Origin: an uncultured Muribaculaceae bacterium
Lineage (GTDB): Bacteria > Bacteroidota > Bacteroidia > Bacteroidales > Muribaculaceae
Length of the DNA: 63,143 nt
Direction of reading: 5' to 3'
Assembly (NCBI GenBank): GCA_910586455.1
Contig: CAJUHX010000007.1
Span: 1 to 63,143, forward strand
The notes beneath the pieces are model-generated. The model ran no database searches, had not been told where the DNA came from, and saw only the letters and a program-made list of their open reading frames with translations. Made by a program: the position numbers and the translations under genes. The stretch's first letter is position 1. The number at the start of each line of letters is the position of its first letter. Shown piece by piece: positions 44,187 through 52,167 of the stretch.

Positions 44187-45320
44187 ATGATATACCGACT
44201 GAAAAGATACCTATTCGCTGTCGTGGCCATGCTTGTGGCCTCGGCGCCGCTTACGGCCCAGGACAACGGCGGAGTCACCCGCCGGAGCAGCTCGGACCGA
44301 CGCGGGCAGCAACAGCAGCAGGATGGCTCGCAGGTGACACAGCGCATGCAGCAGTTCTATGAAACCGACGGAGCTTCGATTTCCGACGCCGACCGTGCAT
44401 GGATGCGGGTCATATACCGCCAGCTCGACCTTGAAAAGGACAAGAATGCTCCGCTGTATTTCCCCGAGGAACCCGTTGACGGCCAGCTCAACCTATTCCG
44501 CGTAATCATGCAGCTGCTGGCCGACAACAAGGTAAGCGCTTACGAGTACCTCGATGGTCGTGAAATATTCACCGACCAGTACAAAATCAATGTGCGCGAC
44601 ATGCTCGACCGCTTCCATATCTACTATCAGCCGGCCAAGGGCAGCACCGACAAGAATCCCCGCTTTACCATCGAGGAGGCCGACGTTCCGGCCAACGAAG
44701 TGCTGTCGTACTACCTGATAGAGCGCTGGGAATACGACACCCGCACCAATCGCGTACGGCCCTACGTGGAGGCTATCTGCCCTGTGCTGCACCGTAGCGG
44801 CGATTTCGGCGGCGAGGCCCTGAAATACCCGATGTTCTGGATAAAATTCAGCGATGTGCGCCCGTGGCTGTCGCAGCAGATGATATTCCTCAGCGACGAC
44901 AACAACCTGCCTACGTGTTCAATCGACGACTTCTTCAATCTCACCATGTACGACGGCGAGATATACAAGACCCGCAACCTCAAAAACAAGTCGATGGCAC
45001 AGCTTTATCCCGATGCCGACGACCGCAAGCGCGCCGCCGACAGCATCCAGGCCCAAATTGACAACTTCGGGCAGAAACTGTGGGTGCCCGACCGCGAGCA
45101 GGTAATAGCTCAGCGCGAGGCCGGCGAGGCTGCCGCCCGAGGCGAAACACCCGCAGTCGACGGTGAAGCCACGGTAGCTGCGGCAACCGAAGAAAAGAAG
45201 GAGTCCGTACGGTCGACAAAACGGTCGTCGAAGCGCTCCACCAAAGTCAAGAAACCGAAAGAACACAAACCGCAGAACAACAGTTCGAACGCCGCCCGCA
45301 GCGTGCGTCGCCGAAAATAA
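44187..45320 (+). CDS. porN: Type IX secretion protein GldN/PorN
   Basis: The 377-residue protein has a signal peptide (about 1-25), the GldN core with VIMQLLADNKVSAYEYLDGR and SDVRPWLSQQMIFLSDDNNL, and a long basic Ser/Lys-rich tail (about 320-377). GldN/PorN joins PorK in the periplasmic ring. The methyltransferase ATG follows its stop codon with no gap. Confidence 0.95.
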   Translation: MIYRLKRYLFAVVAMLVASAPLTAQDNGGVTRRSSSDRRGQQQQQDGSQVTQRMQQFYETDGASISDADRAWMRVIYRQLDLEKDKNAPLYFPEEPVDGQLNLFRVIMQLLADNKVSAYEYLDGREIFTDQYKINVRDMLDRFHIYYQPAKGSTDKNPRFTIEEADVPANEVLSYYLIERWEYDTRTNRVRPYVEAICPVLHRSGDFGGEALKYPMFWIKFSDVRPWLSQQMIFLSDDNNLPTCSIDDFFNLTMYDGEIYKTRNLKNKSMAQLYPDADDRKRAADSIQAQIDNFGQKLWVPDREQVIAQREAGEAAARGETPAVDGEATVAAATEEKKESVRSTKRSSKRSTKVKKPKEHKPQNNSSNAARSVRRRK

Positions 45321-46031
45321 ATGGAAAATACTCCTAAACTGTACCTCTTCCCCGTGCCGCTGAGCGACGTGGCGCCGGAGCAGGTTTTGCCGGGAAGCAA
45401 CCTCCAGTTGCTGCTCGGCATCCGTTATTTTGTAGTGGAGAATCTACGCTCCGCCCGCCGCTTTCTTAAGGCTTGCCACAAAAGCATAAACATTGATGAC
45501 CTCGACTTTACCGAACTTAGCGAACATACTCCGCCGGGCGAGGTCGACGCTATGCTCGCACCCATGGCCCGGGGGCTCAGCATAGGCGTGATAAGCGAGG
45601 CCGGCTGCCCGGCCGTGGCCGACCCGGGCGCCGATCTGGTTGCCGCTGCCCAGCGCCGCGGATATGAAGTAGTGCCTCTGGTAGGCCCCTCGAGCATACT
45701 TATGTCGCTGATGGGTTCGGGGTTCAACGGCCAGTGCTTTACCTTCAACGGTTACCTGCCCATCGATGCACGCGCCCGCGCCGGCAAGCTCAAAGACATG
45801 CAGCAGGCCATACGCCGCGACCGCTGCACCCAGATATTTATCGAAACCCCTTACCGCAACAACAAACTCATAGAAGAACTATGCCGGGTACTGCCGCCCG
45901 ATATGCTGCTGTGCGTGGCAAGCGACATCACCGGTCCGCGCCAGCGCATAAATACCCGCCGCATCGATCAGTGGCGACGCATAAAGCCCGATTACGATAA
46001 AATTCCGGCCATATTTCTATTGAACTCATAA
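45321..46031 (+). CDS. RsmI-like SAM-dependent methyltransferase (tetrapyrrole methylase fold)
   Basis: The 236-residue protein has the RsmI-type motifs GLSIGVISEAGCPAVADPGA, the glycine-rich VPLVGPSSILMSLMGSG and FIETPYRNNKL. RsmI makes 2'-O-methylcytidine 1402 in 16S rRNA. This one is about 40-50 residues shorter than canonical RsmI and its first half diverges, so it is likely a Bacteroidetes paralogous branch whose target is not certain. It is fused in frame of expression to gldN (zero gap), which may only reflect compact operon structure. Confidence 0.82.
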   Translation: MENTPKLYLFPVPLSDVAPEQVLPGSNLQLLLGIRYFVVENLRSARRFLKACHKSINIDDLDFTELSEHTPPGEVDAMLAPMARGLSIGVISEAGCPAVADPGADLVAAAQRRGYEVVPLVGPSSILMSLMGSGFNGQCFTFNGYLPIDARARAGKLKDMQQAIRRDRCTQIFIETPYRNNKLIEELCRVLPPDMLLCVASDITGPRQRINTRRIDQWRRIKPDYDKIPAIFLLNS

Positions 46032-46037
46032 CCAAAG

Positions 46038-47051
46038 ATGAAACCACGCCGAACCAGCCGCCCCCTGAACGATATGCCGGGACTCTTCGACAGCCTGGAC
46101 TTCCGGCCCGATGCCGGGTTGCCCGCTGACGATGCCGCCGACCTGCGCCGCCGCGAGATTCTGGCCGAGGCGCGCCGTAACTCTATTTCGACCGTACAGA
46201 TTGCCGACCACAGCGCCGAAAAGCTGCGCTTTGTGTCGTTCGGCAGCGGCAGCAGTGGCAACTGCGCTTTCGTGGGCTCGCTGCGCTGCGGTGTACTCGT
46301 CGACGCAGGTGTCGACGCCGACAAGGTGCAGGCCGGACTAAAGGCCAACGGCATCGACCCCGCCCGTGTGGCCGGCATAATCATTACCCACGACCACGGC
46401 GACCATGTGCGCTATGCCTACACCATTTTGCGCCGCTACCCGCACATGAAGCTCTGGGCTACTCCCCGATGCCTCAACGGTATTCTGCGCCGCCACAGCA
46501 TATCGCGCCGCATTAAAGATTATCACGCACCTATATACAAGGAATTTGCCGTTGCCATAGGCGACCTTTCGATAACGCCCTTCGAAACCTCGCACGACGG
46601 TACCGACAATGTGGGATTCTGTATCGAATACCGGGGCCATACTCTGGTGATTGCCACTGATACAGGCCGTATTACCGACCGCGCCGACTTCTATATCCGC
46701 AAGGCCGACATACTTATGATAGAGGCCAACTACGACGCCGACATGCTGCGCCGCTGTGCCCGGCCCGAATATCTCAAGGCGCGTATCGCCTCGGAGCGCG
46801 GTCATATGGACAATGCCGATACCGCGCGATACCTGGCCGGAATGTGGACCGGCAGCCTCACACACATATATCTGTGCCACATCAGTGAGGACACCAACAC
46901 GCCCGAGCAGGCTTTGGCCACGATACGCGGAGTTCTTGCAGCCGCAGGTATCAGCGTGGGCGACGGCAGCGGACGCCTCGACCAGCGCGGTGCCGACGTA
47001 CAGCTGACGGCATTGCCGCGATTCGACTGTTCTCCTCTCAGCATATGGTAG
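46038..47051 (+). CDS. MBL-fold metal-dependent hydrolase (WalJ/YycJ-like)
   Basis: The 337-residue protein has a short N-terminal extension (about 1-65) and a metallo-beta-lactamase fold: RFVSFGSGSSGNCAFVGS, the metal motif THDHGDH, ETSHDG, the metal Asp in VIATDTGRI, and LCHISEDTN. The family is often annotated YycJ/WalJ and includes nucleases linked to DNA repair. The start six bases after the methyltransferase makes it the last gene of the T9SS-linked run. Confidence 0.85.
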   Translation: MKPRRTSRPLNDMPGLFDSLDFRPDAGLPADDAADLRRREILAEARRNSISTVQIADHSAEKLRFVSFGSGSSGNCAFVGSLRCGVLVDAGVDADKVQAGLKANGIDPARVAGIIITHDHGDHVRYAYTILRRYPHMKLWATPRCLNGILRRHSISRRIKDYHAPIYKEFAVAIGDLSITPFETSHDGTDNVGFCIEYRGHTLVIATDTGRITDRADFYIRKADILMIEANYDADMLRRCARPEYLKARIASERGHMDNADTARYLAGMWTGSLTHIYLCHISEDTNTPEQALATIRGVLAAAGISVGDGSGRLDQRGADVQLTALPRFDCSPLSIW

Positions 47052-47072
47052 CCACCGCTAACCGATATACCG

Positions 47073-48203
47073 ATGAACGAAATAATAAAGGGTGATAAAC
47101 CCCGATATGAACTGCTCGACGGCCTTCGTGGCGTGGCAGCGGTACTGGTGATATGGTATCACTTCTTCGAGGGATTCGCCACATCGCCTACCGACCAGAT
47201 GATGAATCATGGTTATCTGGCAGTAGACTTCTTTTTCGTACTCTCCGGCTTTGTGCTCGGCTATGCCTACGACGACCGCTGGAGTCGCGGTATGACCGCA
47301 GGCCGCTTTATGCTGCGCCGCATAATCAGACTCCAGCCCATGGTGGTGCTGGCCGTGATACTCGGCACTCTGGCCTTTCTGCTGCAGGGCAGTGTAAAGT
47401 GGGATGGCACGGCGGTGCCTGCAGGCAATGTTCTGCTGGCCTTGTTGCTTGGGCTGTTTATGATACCCGTGCTGCCGGGCATGGGCGCCGAAGTTCGTGG
47501 CAACGGCGAGATGTTTCCGCTCAACGGCCCGGGATGGTCGCTCTTTTTCGAATATATAGGCAGTGTGCTTTACGCCCTTGTGTTACATCGTCTTACAGTC
47601 CGCAGCCTGAAAGCGGTGACCCTGCTGTCGGGCTGCGGTCTGGCCTGCTGCGCCATGTTCAATATGTCGGGAGCCTATCATTTAGGATTAGGCTGGACTA
47701 TGGCAGATTACGGCTTTGCGGGAGGCTTCTTCCGGCTGTCGTTTTCGTTCAGCGCCGGACTGTTGTTGAGCCGTACATTCCGTCCGCGGCGCATACGCGG
47801 CGCCTTCTGGATTTGTTCGGCGGCTATCGCCCTGGTGCTTGCCTGCCCGTATGTAGGTGGCCCTGAACCGTCGCCGCTTAATGCAGTTTACGACCTTGTA
47901 TGCACTCTTGCGATATTCCCCGCCATTGTTTATACAGGAGCCTGCGGAAACACCACCGATGCCTTTTCGACGCGTACCTGCGAATTTCTGGGGCGCCTGT
48001 CGTACCCGCTGTACATAATCCACTACCCGGTGATGTATCTTTTCTATGCCTGGGTATGGGCCGATGCCGTGGCACACTCCTTCGCTTCCGTATGGCCTGT
48101 ATGCACGGCTTTGTTCGGGGGTATAATCCTTATGGCATGGCTGGCGATGAAATTCTACGATATACCTGTGCGCCGGCGCTTGTCGAAGATGGTCAGGCAG
48201 TAG
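47073..48203 (+). CDS. Acyltransferase family 3 (OafA/YrhL-like) membrane protein
   Basis: The 376-residue protein has about ten membrane helices and opens with LLDGLRGVAAVLVIWYHFFE, the acyltransferase-3 motif with the catalytic-type His. Members acetylate surface sugars or lipids, such as O-antigen or peptidoglycan; the acceptor here is unknown. It stands 21 bases after the MBL gene and ends before a strong terminator. Confidence 0.88.
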   Translation: MNEIIKGDKPRYELLDGLRGVAAVLVIWYHFFEGFATSPTDQMMNHGYLAVDFFFVLSGFVLGYAYDDRWSRGMTAGRFMLRRIIRLQPMVVLAVILGTLAFLLQGSVKWDGTAVPAGNVLLALLLGLFMIPVLPGMGAEVRGNGEMFPLNGPGWSLFFEYIGSVLYALVLHRLTVRSLKAVTLLSGCGLACCAMFNMSGAYHLGLGWTMADYGFAGGFFRLSFSFSAGLLLSRTFRPRRIRGAFWICSAAIALVLACPYVGGPEPSPLNAVYDLVCTLAIFPAIVYTGACGNTTDAFSTRTCEFLGRLSYPLYIIHYPVMYLFYAWVWADAVAHSFASVWPVCTALFGGIILMAWLAMKFYDIPVRRRLSKMVRQ

Positions 48204-48210
48204 AATAACA

Positions 48211-48246
48211 AAGCCCGAAACCGCATAGGCCTTCGGGCTTGTGTGT
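48211..48246. terminator. Terminator between convergent genes
   Basis: A nine-base perfect stem AAGCCCGAA / TTCGGGCTT (48211-48219 with 48232-48240) followed by GTGTGTT. It can serve the acyltransferase and, in the other direction, the DUF1573 gene. Confidence 0.7.
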
Positions 48247-48324
48247 TACTAACAATTCCGTATAATTATCCGATGCAAAATTACAACGGATTTATGGATT
48301 GCGAAATACTCTTTTGGGGGTATT

Positions 48325-49404
48325 TTATCGCTTGATTATACCGGTGACGCGCAGAGTCTGTACCGGATTTAGGGGGTCGGAGCTTATCAGCGACAGTTTG
48401 GCATTGATGATTTTGCCACTGATAGCCTGCGGGTTGACTGTTACACGGATGGTGGCCGACTTGCCTTTTTTGATTTCGTCGGAACTTACAGTGGCGCTGA
48501 TGCCCGGGTCGGTGCTGTACACGCGGCGTACGTACAGGGTACTTTTACCTACATTGCTCAAGCGTATCTCGCCTTCGAGGGGTGTGGAGCCGTCGGTGGA
48601 GCCGAGGTCGAGGCCGGTAGTTTCGGGCGCGGCTATTGGAGCTTTCTTCATCTGGTCGGGGCTGAGCCGGCTGAAGTCTTCGTTGACTATGGCTGTTACG
48701 GGCAGACGGTACACCGAGTCGGGTAGGGCAGGGTCGGGGATAAGTGTGATTTCATTTTCCACAAGGCCATAGAGGAGGCATTTGCCGCTGCGGAAATACA
48801 GAGTCATGGCGCTTTGTTCGCCGGGAGGAATCACTTCGGGCACCAGAGCCACGTCGATGTACTCGGGCATGTCGGCAAAGAGCGGACGCAGCGAGTCGGC
48901 GGTGCTGTTGTACATGCTCAGGCTCGATGTTTTAAGCCTGCCTTTGTCGACCTGGCCTACCATTATGGCCCCGCGACGCAGTTTAAGAGGGCCGAAGTCC
49001 GCCGGATACTGTGAGCCTATCGATGATGCCTCACCTATCACCACGCCGTTGATAGCAAGGCGTTGGCGAGGCTGGCCGCTGATTTCGACCTGTACGTATT
49101 TGGTAAATCGTCCGGGGCGTCCGGCCGGGTCGTATGCCACGCTTATCGCGGCGGTATCGCCCGGGGCCACGGGGTCGAGGGGATATTGCGGAGATGTGCA
49201 GCCACAATTGGCGCGGGCACCGATTATGGCCACGGCTTCGTTGCCGTGGTTTACAAAACGGAATGTACAGGCGGCTTTGCCGTCGGCTTCGTGGAAGGCT
49301 CCGAAGTTGTGTTCGGTTTCGAGCCATTCGACCTGTGCCTGCGCCGTCAGGGCACAGAGCATAATGGACAATATAGTCAGCGCGTGTTTCATTGTCATTA
49401 TCAA
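48325..49404 (-). CDS. DUF1573-domain secreted protein
   Basis: The 359-residue protein has a signal peptide and repeated Ig-like beta-sandwich domains of the DUF1573 type: VEWLETEHNFGAFHEADGKA, FVNHGNEAVAIIGARANCGC (the typical NCGCT turn) and IRVTVNPQAISGKIINAKLS. Function is unknown; such proteins are frequent in Bacteroidetes envelopes. MKHALTILSIMLCALTAQAQ at the third Met (49392) is an equally good start. No promoter is clear. Confidence 0.85.
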   Translation of the reverse strand: MIMTMKHALTILSIMLCALTAQAQVEWLETEHNFGAFHEADGKAACTFRFVNHGNEAVAIIGARANCGCTSPQYPLDPVAPGDTAAISVAYDPAGRPGRFTKYVQVEISGQPRQRLAINGVVIGEASSIGSQYPADFGPLKLRRGAIMVGQVDKGRLKTSSLSMYNSTADSLRPLFADMPEYIDVALVPEVIPPGEQSAMTLYFRSGKCLLYGLVENEITLIPDPALPDSVYRLPVTAIVNEDFSRLSPDQMKKAPIAAPETTGLDLGSTDGSTPLEGEIRLSNVGKSTLYVRRVYSTDPGISATVSSDEIKKGKSATIRVTVNPQAISGKIINAKLSLISSDPLNPVQTLRVTGIIKR

Positions 49405-49493
49405 ATTCTAAGGGTGGTGCGGCCGGTAGTTCTGCCATGCACTCTGCACTCACACAACAACCGGGGAGTGTGTATGGTTGCCGATGGTAAACA

Positions 49494-49596
49494 AAAAAAG
49501 GGCAAGTGATCTACACCGGCCGCTCAACCTAATACCCTTGCTTCTTTCGGGACCTGGGGGATTCAAAGGGAGCTTGCCGCGTAGGACTTACCCGAG
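49494..49596 (-). ncRNA. ffs: Signal recognition particle RNA (bacterial small type)
   Basis: The minus strand contains the SRP apical block CCAGGTCCCGAAAGAAGCAA, with the conserved GGTC..GAA..AGCA tetraloop and symmetric-loop pattern that binds Ffh. The ends pair: GGGTAAGT at the 5' end (about 49593-49586) with ACTTGCCC at the 3' end (49507-49500), followed by a run of seven T. About 95-100 bases is the usual length of the short SRP RNA. A consensus promoter (49628-49599) sits immediately upstream. The window was otherwise empty here (49405-49807). Confidence 0.88.
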
Positions 49597-49598
49597 TG

Positions 49599-49628
49599 CA
49601 AAGTTACTACAAATATTTGTAACTGCAA
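49599..49628 (-). promoter_or_regulatory. Promoter of the SRP RNA gene
   Basis: On the minus strand TTG (49628-49626), 19 bases and TAACTTTG (49606-49599) lie just before the first base of the RNA. Confidence 0.75.
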
Positions 49629-49685
49629 TATTTCTTAACAATCTTTATGTTTTCGACAACACGGGTGCCCCGGTAAAAATGGAAA

Positions 49686-49743
49686 GGGTATTGCAGAAAT
49701 ATGAGCCGCGCTGCGGCTCATATTTCTGCAATACCCTGTTTTT
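49686..49743. terminator. 24-base perfect hairpin after buk
   Basis: Arms at 49686-49709 and 49713-49736 pair perfectly around a three-base loop. The better T run (TGTTTTTTG) follows on the plus strand, but the gene ending nearby, buk, is on the minus strand, where TTTCCATTTTT follows. It likely ends buk and shields the SRP RNA gene. Confidence 0.75.
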
Positions 49744-49807
49744 TGTGTGATTATTTACTATGAGTTTATATTTCTGCAACAGGTTATAAGGGAGGTACGT
49801 GCAGCCT

Positions 49808-50905
49808 CTAAGCCTTGGCGAGATCGTGTTCCACGCAGGGGTGTTCGGGGCGGTAGTACATTACGGGCAGCGAGCCGTCGATGGCGCCGAAAGCGTTGGC
49901 GGCCAGCGAACCCATTTCGTCTTCGCCGGGTATGAGTACAATCGGACCAATCCATTCAATCCAGCTGCGGAGCAAGTCAACGAAGTATGTGTCGCGGGCA
50001 ATGCCTCCGGTGAGGATTATCGCGTCGATGTTGCCTCGGAGAGCCACTGCGCGTGAGCCTACTTCTTTGCCTACGGCATAGGCCATGGCCTCTACCATGC
50101 TTTTGTACGGTTCCACACCTTCGATAGCACGTGCTGAAATTTCTCTCATGTCGGTTATGCCCAGGTGGGCGGCAAGGCCGCCTCTGCCGTTAAGCATTTT
50201 CTTGATTTCGCGCTGGGTGTATTTGCCGCTGAAGCAGAGGTCCACGAGCTGGTCGGCGGGCACTGTGCCGGCGCGTTCGGGGCTGAACGGGCCGTCGCCG
50301 TTGAGGGCGTTGTTCACGTCCACCACTTTGCCGTGCAGGTGGGCGCCTACTGAGATGCCGCCGCCCAGATGCACTACTATAAGGTTGAGGTCGGAGTAGG
50401 GCACGCCGTTCTCGCGGGCGTATTTGCGGGCCACCGCCTTCTGGTTGAGGGCGTGAAAAATGCTTATGCGTTCAATTTCGGGAATACCGCTCACGCGTGC
50501 TTCGGGCATGAACTCATCAACCACTTCGGGGTCGGCGATGAAAGCAGGACAGCCGACTTCCTTTGCAATTTTGTCGGCGATTAAGGCACCGAGGTTGCAG
50601 ACATGCTCCATGCGGGCATATATGAGGTCGTGTATGAGGGCTTCGTCGACTGCATACACGCCGCCCGGAGTGGGCTGCAGCAGGCCTCCGCGAGCCATTA
50701 CGGCGTCGAATTCCATGGGAATGCCGGCTTTGGCGAGCATGCGTCGTACGGTGTCTTCGCGGTAAGCGAGCTGTTCGTTTACATGGGCGAATACCGATAT
50801 TTCGGCGGGTGAGTGTTGCTCGTTGGCTACCCAGGTCTGTTTGCCGTCTTCATACACGGCCACTTTTGTCGAGGTGCTGCCGGGGTTAATCACTAATACT
50901 TTCAT
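49808..50905 (-). CDS. buk: Butyrate kinase
   Basis: The 365-residue protein is an acetokinase-family enzyme with VLVINPGSTSTKVAVYEDGK at the N-terminus, the phosphate-binding IVVHLGGGISVGAHLHGKVV, and the adenosine motif AIILTGGIARD. Length and the neighbouring ptb gene favour butyrate (or branched-chain acid) kinase over acetate kinase. It interconverts butyryl phosphate plus ADP with butyrate plus ATP. The ATG at 50905 is preferred because it starts directly with the ATP-binding strand. Confidence 0.92.
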   Translation of the reverse strand: MKVLVINPGSTSTKVAVYEDGKQTWVANEQHSPAEISVFAHVNEQLAYREDTVRRMLAKAGIPMEFDAVMARGGLLQPTPGGVYAVDEALIHDLIYARMEHVCNLGALIADKIAKEVGCPAFIADPEVVDEFMPEARVSGIPEIERISIFHALNQKAVARKYARENGVPYSDLNLIVVHLGGGISVGAHLHGKVVDVNNALNGDGPFSPERAGTVPADQLVDLCFSGKYTQREIKKMLNGRGGLAAHLGITDMREISARAIEGVEPYKSMVEAMAYAVGKEVGSRAVALRGNIDAIILTGGIARDTYFVDLLRSWIEWIGPIVLIPGEDEMGSLAANAFGAIDGSLPVMYYRPEHPCVEHDLAKA

Positions 50906-50934
50906 ATTTCGGTTGTTAAGTGGTTCGTAATGGA

Positions 50935-51858
50935 TTACAGAAGGCAAGCCAGAGCCAGCGAGTAGAGTTTGCTGATGTCGTGGTCGGCGCGCGAGGGAAT
51001 CACCACCGGTGCGGTAGTGCCGCAGAGTACTCCTGCCATTGGAGCGTCGCAGAAGAACGACACAGTCTTATAGAAAGTGTTGGCTGCGGTGAGTATGGGG
51101 AATATGAGCACGTCGGCTTTGCCGGCTACGGGCGAGTCGATGCCTTTGATTTCAGCGCTGTGAAGGTCGCAGGCGGTCTTTACGTCCATCGGGCCACCTA
51201 CAACACATTCGCCAAAGGCTCCTTCGGCAGCCTCTTTGATAAGGTCGGCGTAGGTGAGGGTATATTCGAACTTCTGGTTCACCTTTTCGGTAAAGTGTAT
51301 CAGAGCCACACGGGGGCAGGGGTTGCCCAGGGCGTGTTCGGTGTCGATAGTATAGCGGAGCATTGCGCGGAACTGTTCGTCGTTGGGGGCCGGTATCACG
51401 GCGGCGTCGGCAAAGAGCAGCATTTTGGAGTACGCCGGTACTTTGGTGAGAGTAATGTGGCTCAGCACCTGTCCGGGGGGCAGCAGTCCGTGTTCTTTAT
51501 TAAGCACGGGGCGCAGAAGGCGGTCGGTGTTTATGCCGCCTTTCATAAGCACGTCGCCGCGGCCTTCGCGAACCAGCTGCACGCCAAGGGCTGCGGCTGC
51601 GTCGATGTCGTCAGCGACGAATACTTCGATTCCGGGATGGCGGTCGGCGATTTCGCGGACCATTTCGGCCTTATCGGCCTCGACAGTAAGGAGAAATTCG
51701 GCGCTGCCTTCGGCTGCACACTGTTCGACTACGGCGCGGGTAGGCTCGTCGGTGGGGCATACCACCACAACGCGGCGCTTGGGGGTCATGGCTCTGAATC
51801 GCGCGAGGAGGTCGTCGAAACCGGTAAGTTCACGGCCGGGGAGAGGCTTATTGTTCAT
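50935..51858 (-). CDS. ptb: Phosphate butyryltransferase
   Basis: The 307-residue protein belongs to the phosphate acetyl/butyryltransferase family (VVVVCPTDEPTRAVVEQCAA; DVLMKGGINTDRLLRPVLNK; ADVLIFPILTAANTFYKTVS). It converts butyryl-CoA and phosphate to butyryl phosphate, which Buk uses for ATP. It is first in the ptb-buk operon, 29 bases before buk. No butyryl-CoA synthesis genes lie in the window, so use on butyryl- or branched acyl-CoA is left open. Confidence 0.92.
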   Translation of the reverse strand: MNNKPLPGRELTGFDDLLARFRAMTPKRRVVVVCPTDEPTRAVVEQCAAEGSAEFLLTVEADKAEMVREIADRHPGIEVFVADDIDAAAALGVQLVREGRGDVLMKGGINTDRLLRPVLNKEHGLLPPGQVLSHITLTKVPAYSKMLLFADAAVIPAPNDEQFRAMLRYTIDTEHALGNPCPRVALIHFTEKVNQKFEYTLTYADLIKEAAEGAFGECVVGGPMDVKTACDLHSAEIKGIDSPVAGKADVLIFPILTAANTFYKTVSFFCDAPMAGVLCGTTAPVVIPSRADHDISKLYSLALACLL

Positions 51859-51947
51859 GGTAGATATTTACGGATTTATGGTTAATTATGGTTAGTTGGA
51901 CTGTCAAGGTAGAGGGCTGTTTGAAACAATAACTTGTTTTCCGAGTG

Positions 51948-51979
51948 CAAAGATGGCACAAATTTCGGTGAAAACCAAA
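51948..51979 (-). promoter_or_regulatory. Promoter of ptb-buk
   Basis: On the minus strand TTTG (51979-51976), 20 bases and CATCTTTG (51955-51948). It predicts a leader of about 85 bases. Nothing else was recognised in 51859-52048. Confidence 0.65.
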
Positions 51980-52048
51980 GAAAAATCTGAAAAAAATACA
52001 CACTTGGACTTAAAACGTGCAATAGCTCGAAAAAAATCGACAATAAAA

Positions 52049-52080
52049 TTTGCAAGTAACTGAAATTATGCTTTACTTTG
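52049..52080 (+). promoter_or_regulatory. Promoter of the Omp28-like gene
   Basis: TTTG at 52049-52052, a 20-base spacer and TTACTTTG at 52073-52080. It rules out a start at 52078 and supports the ATG at 52168. Confidence 0.65.
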
Positions 52081-52167
52081 CAGATGCAGACAAGTCAAAT
52101 TGTCGCTAAAAGCCAACTAATCGCTTGTCGAAGAAAAAAGACCAAAACTATCATCAATTCCATTTCT

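Noticed and set aside
49747..49955. Two short overlapping frames at the 3' end of buk
   Set aside because: Both are Arg-rich shadows of the buk C-terminus with no start signal.
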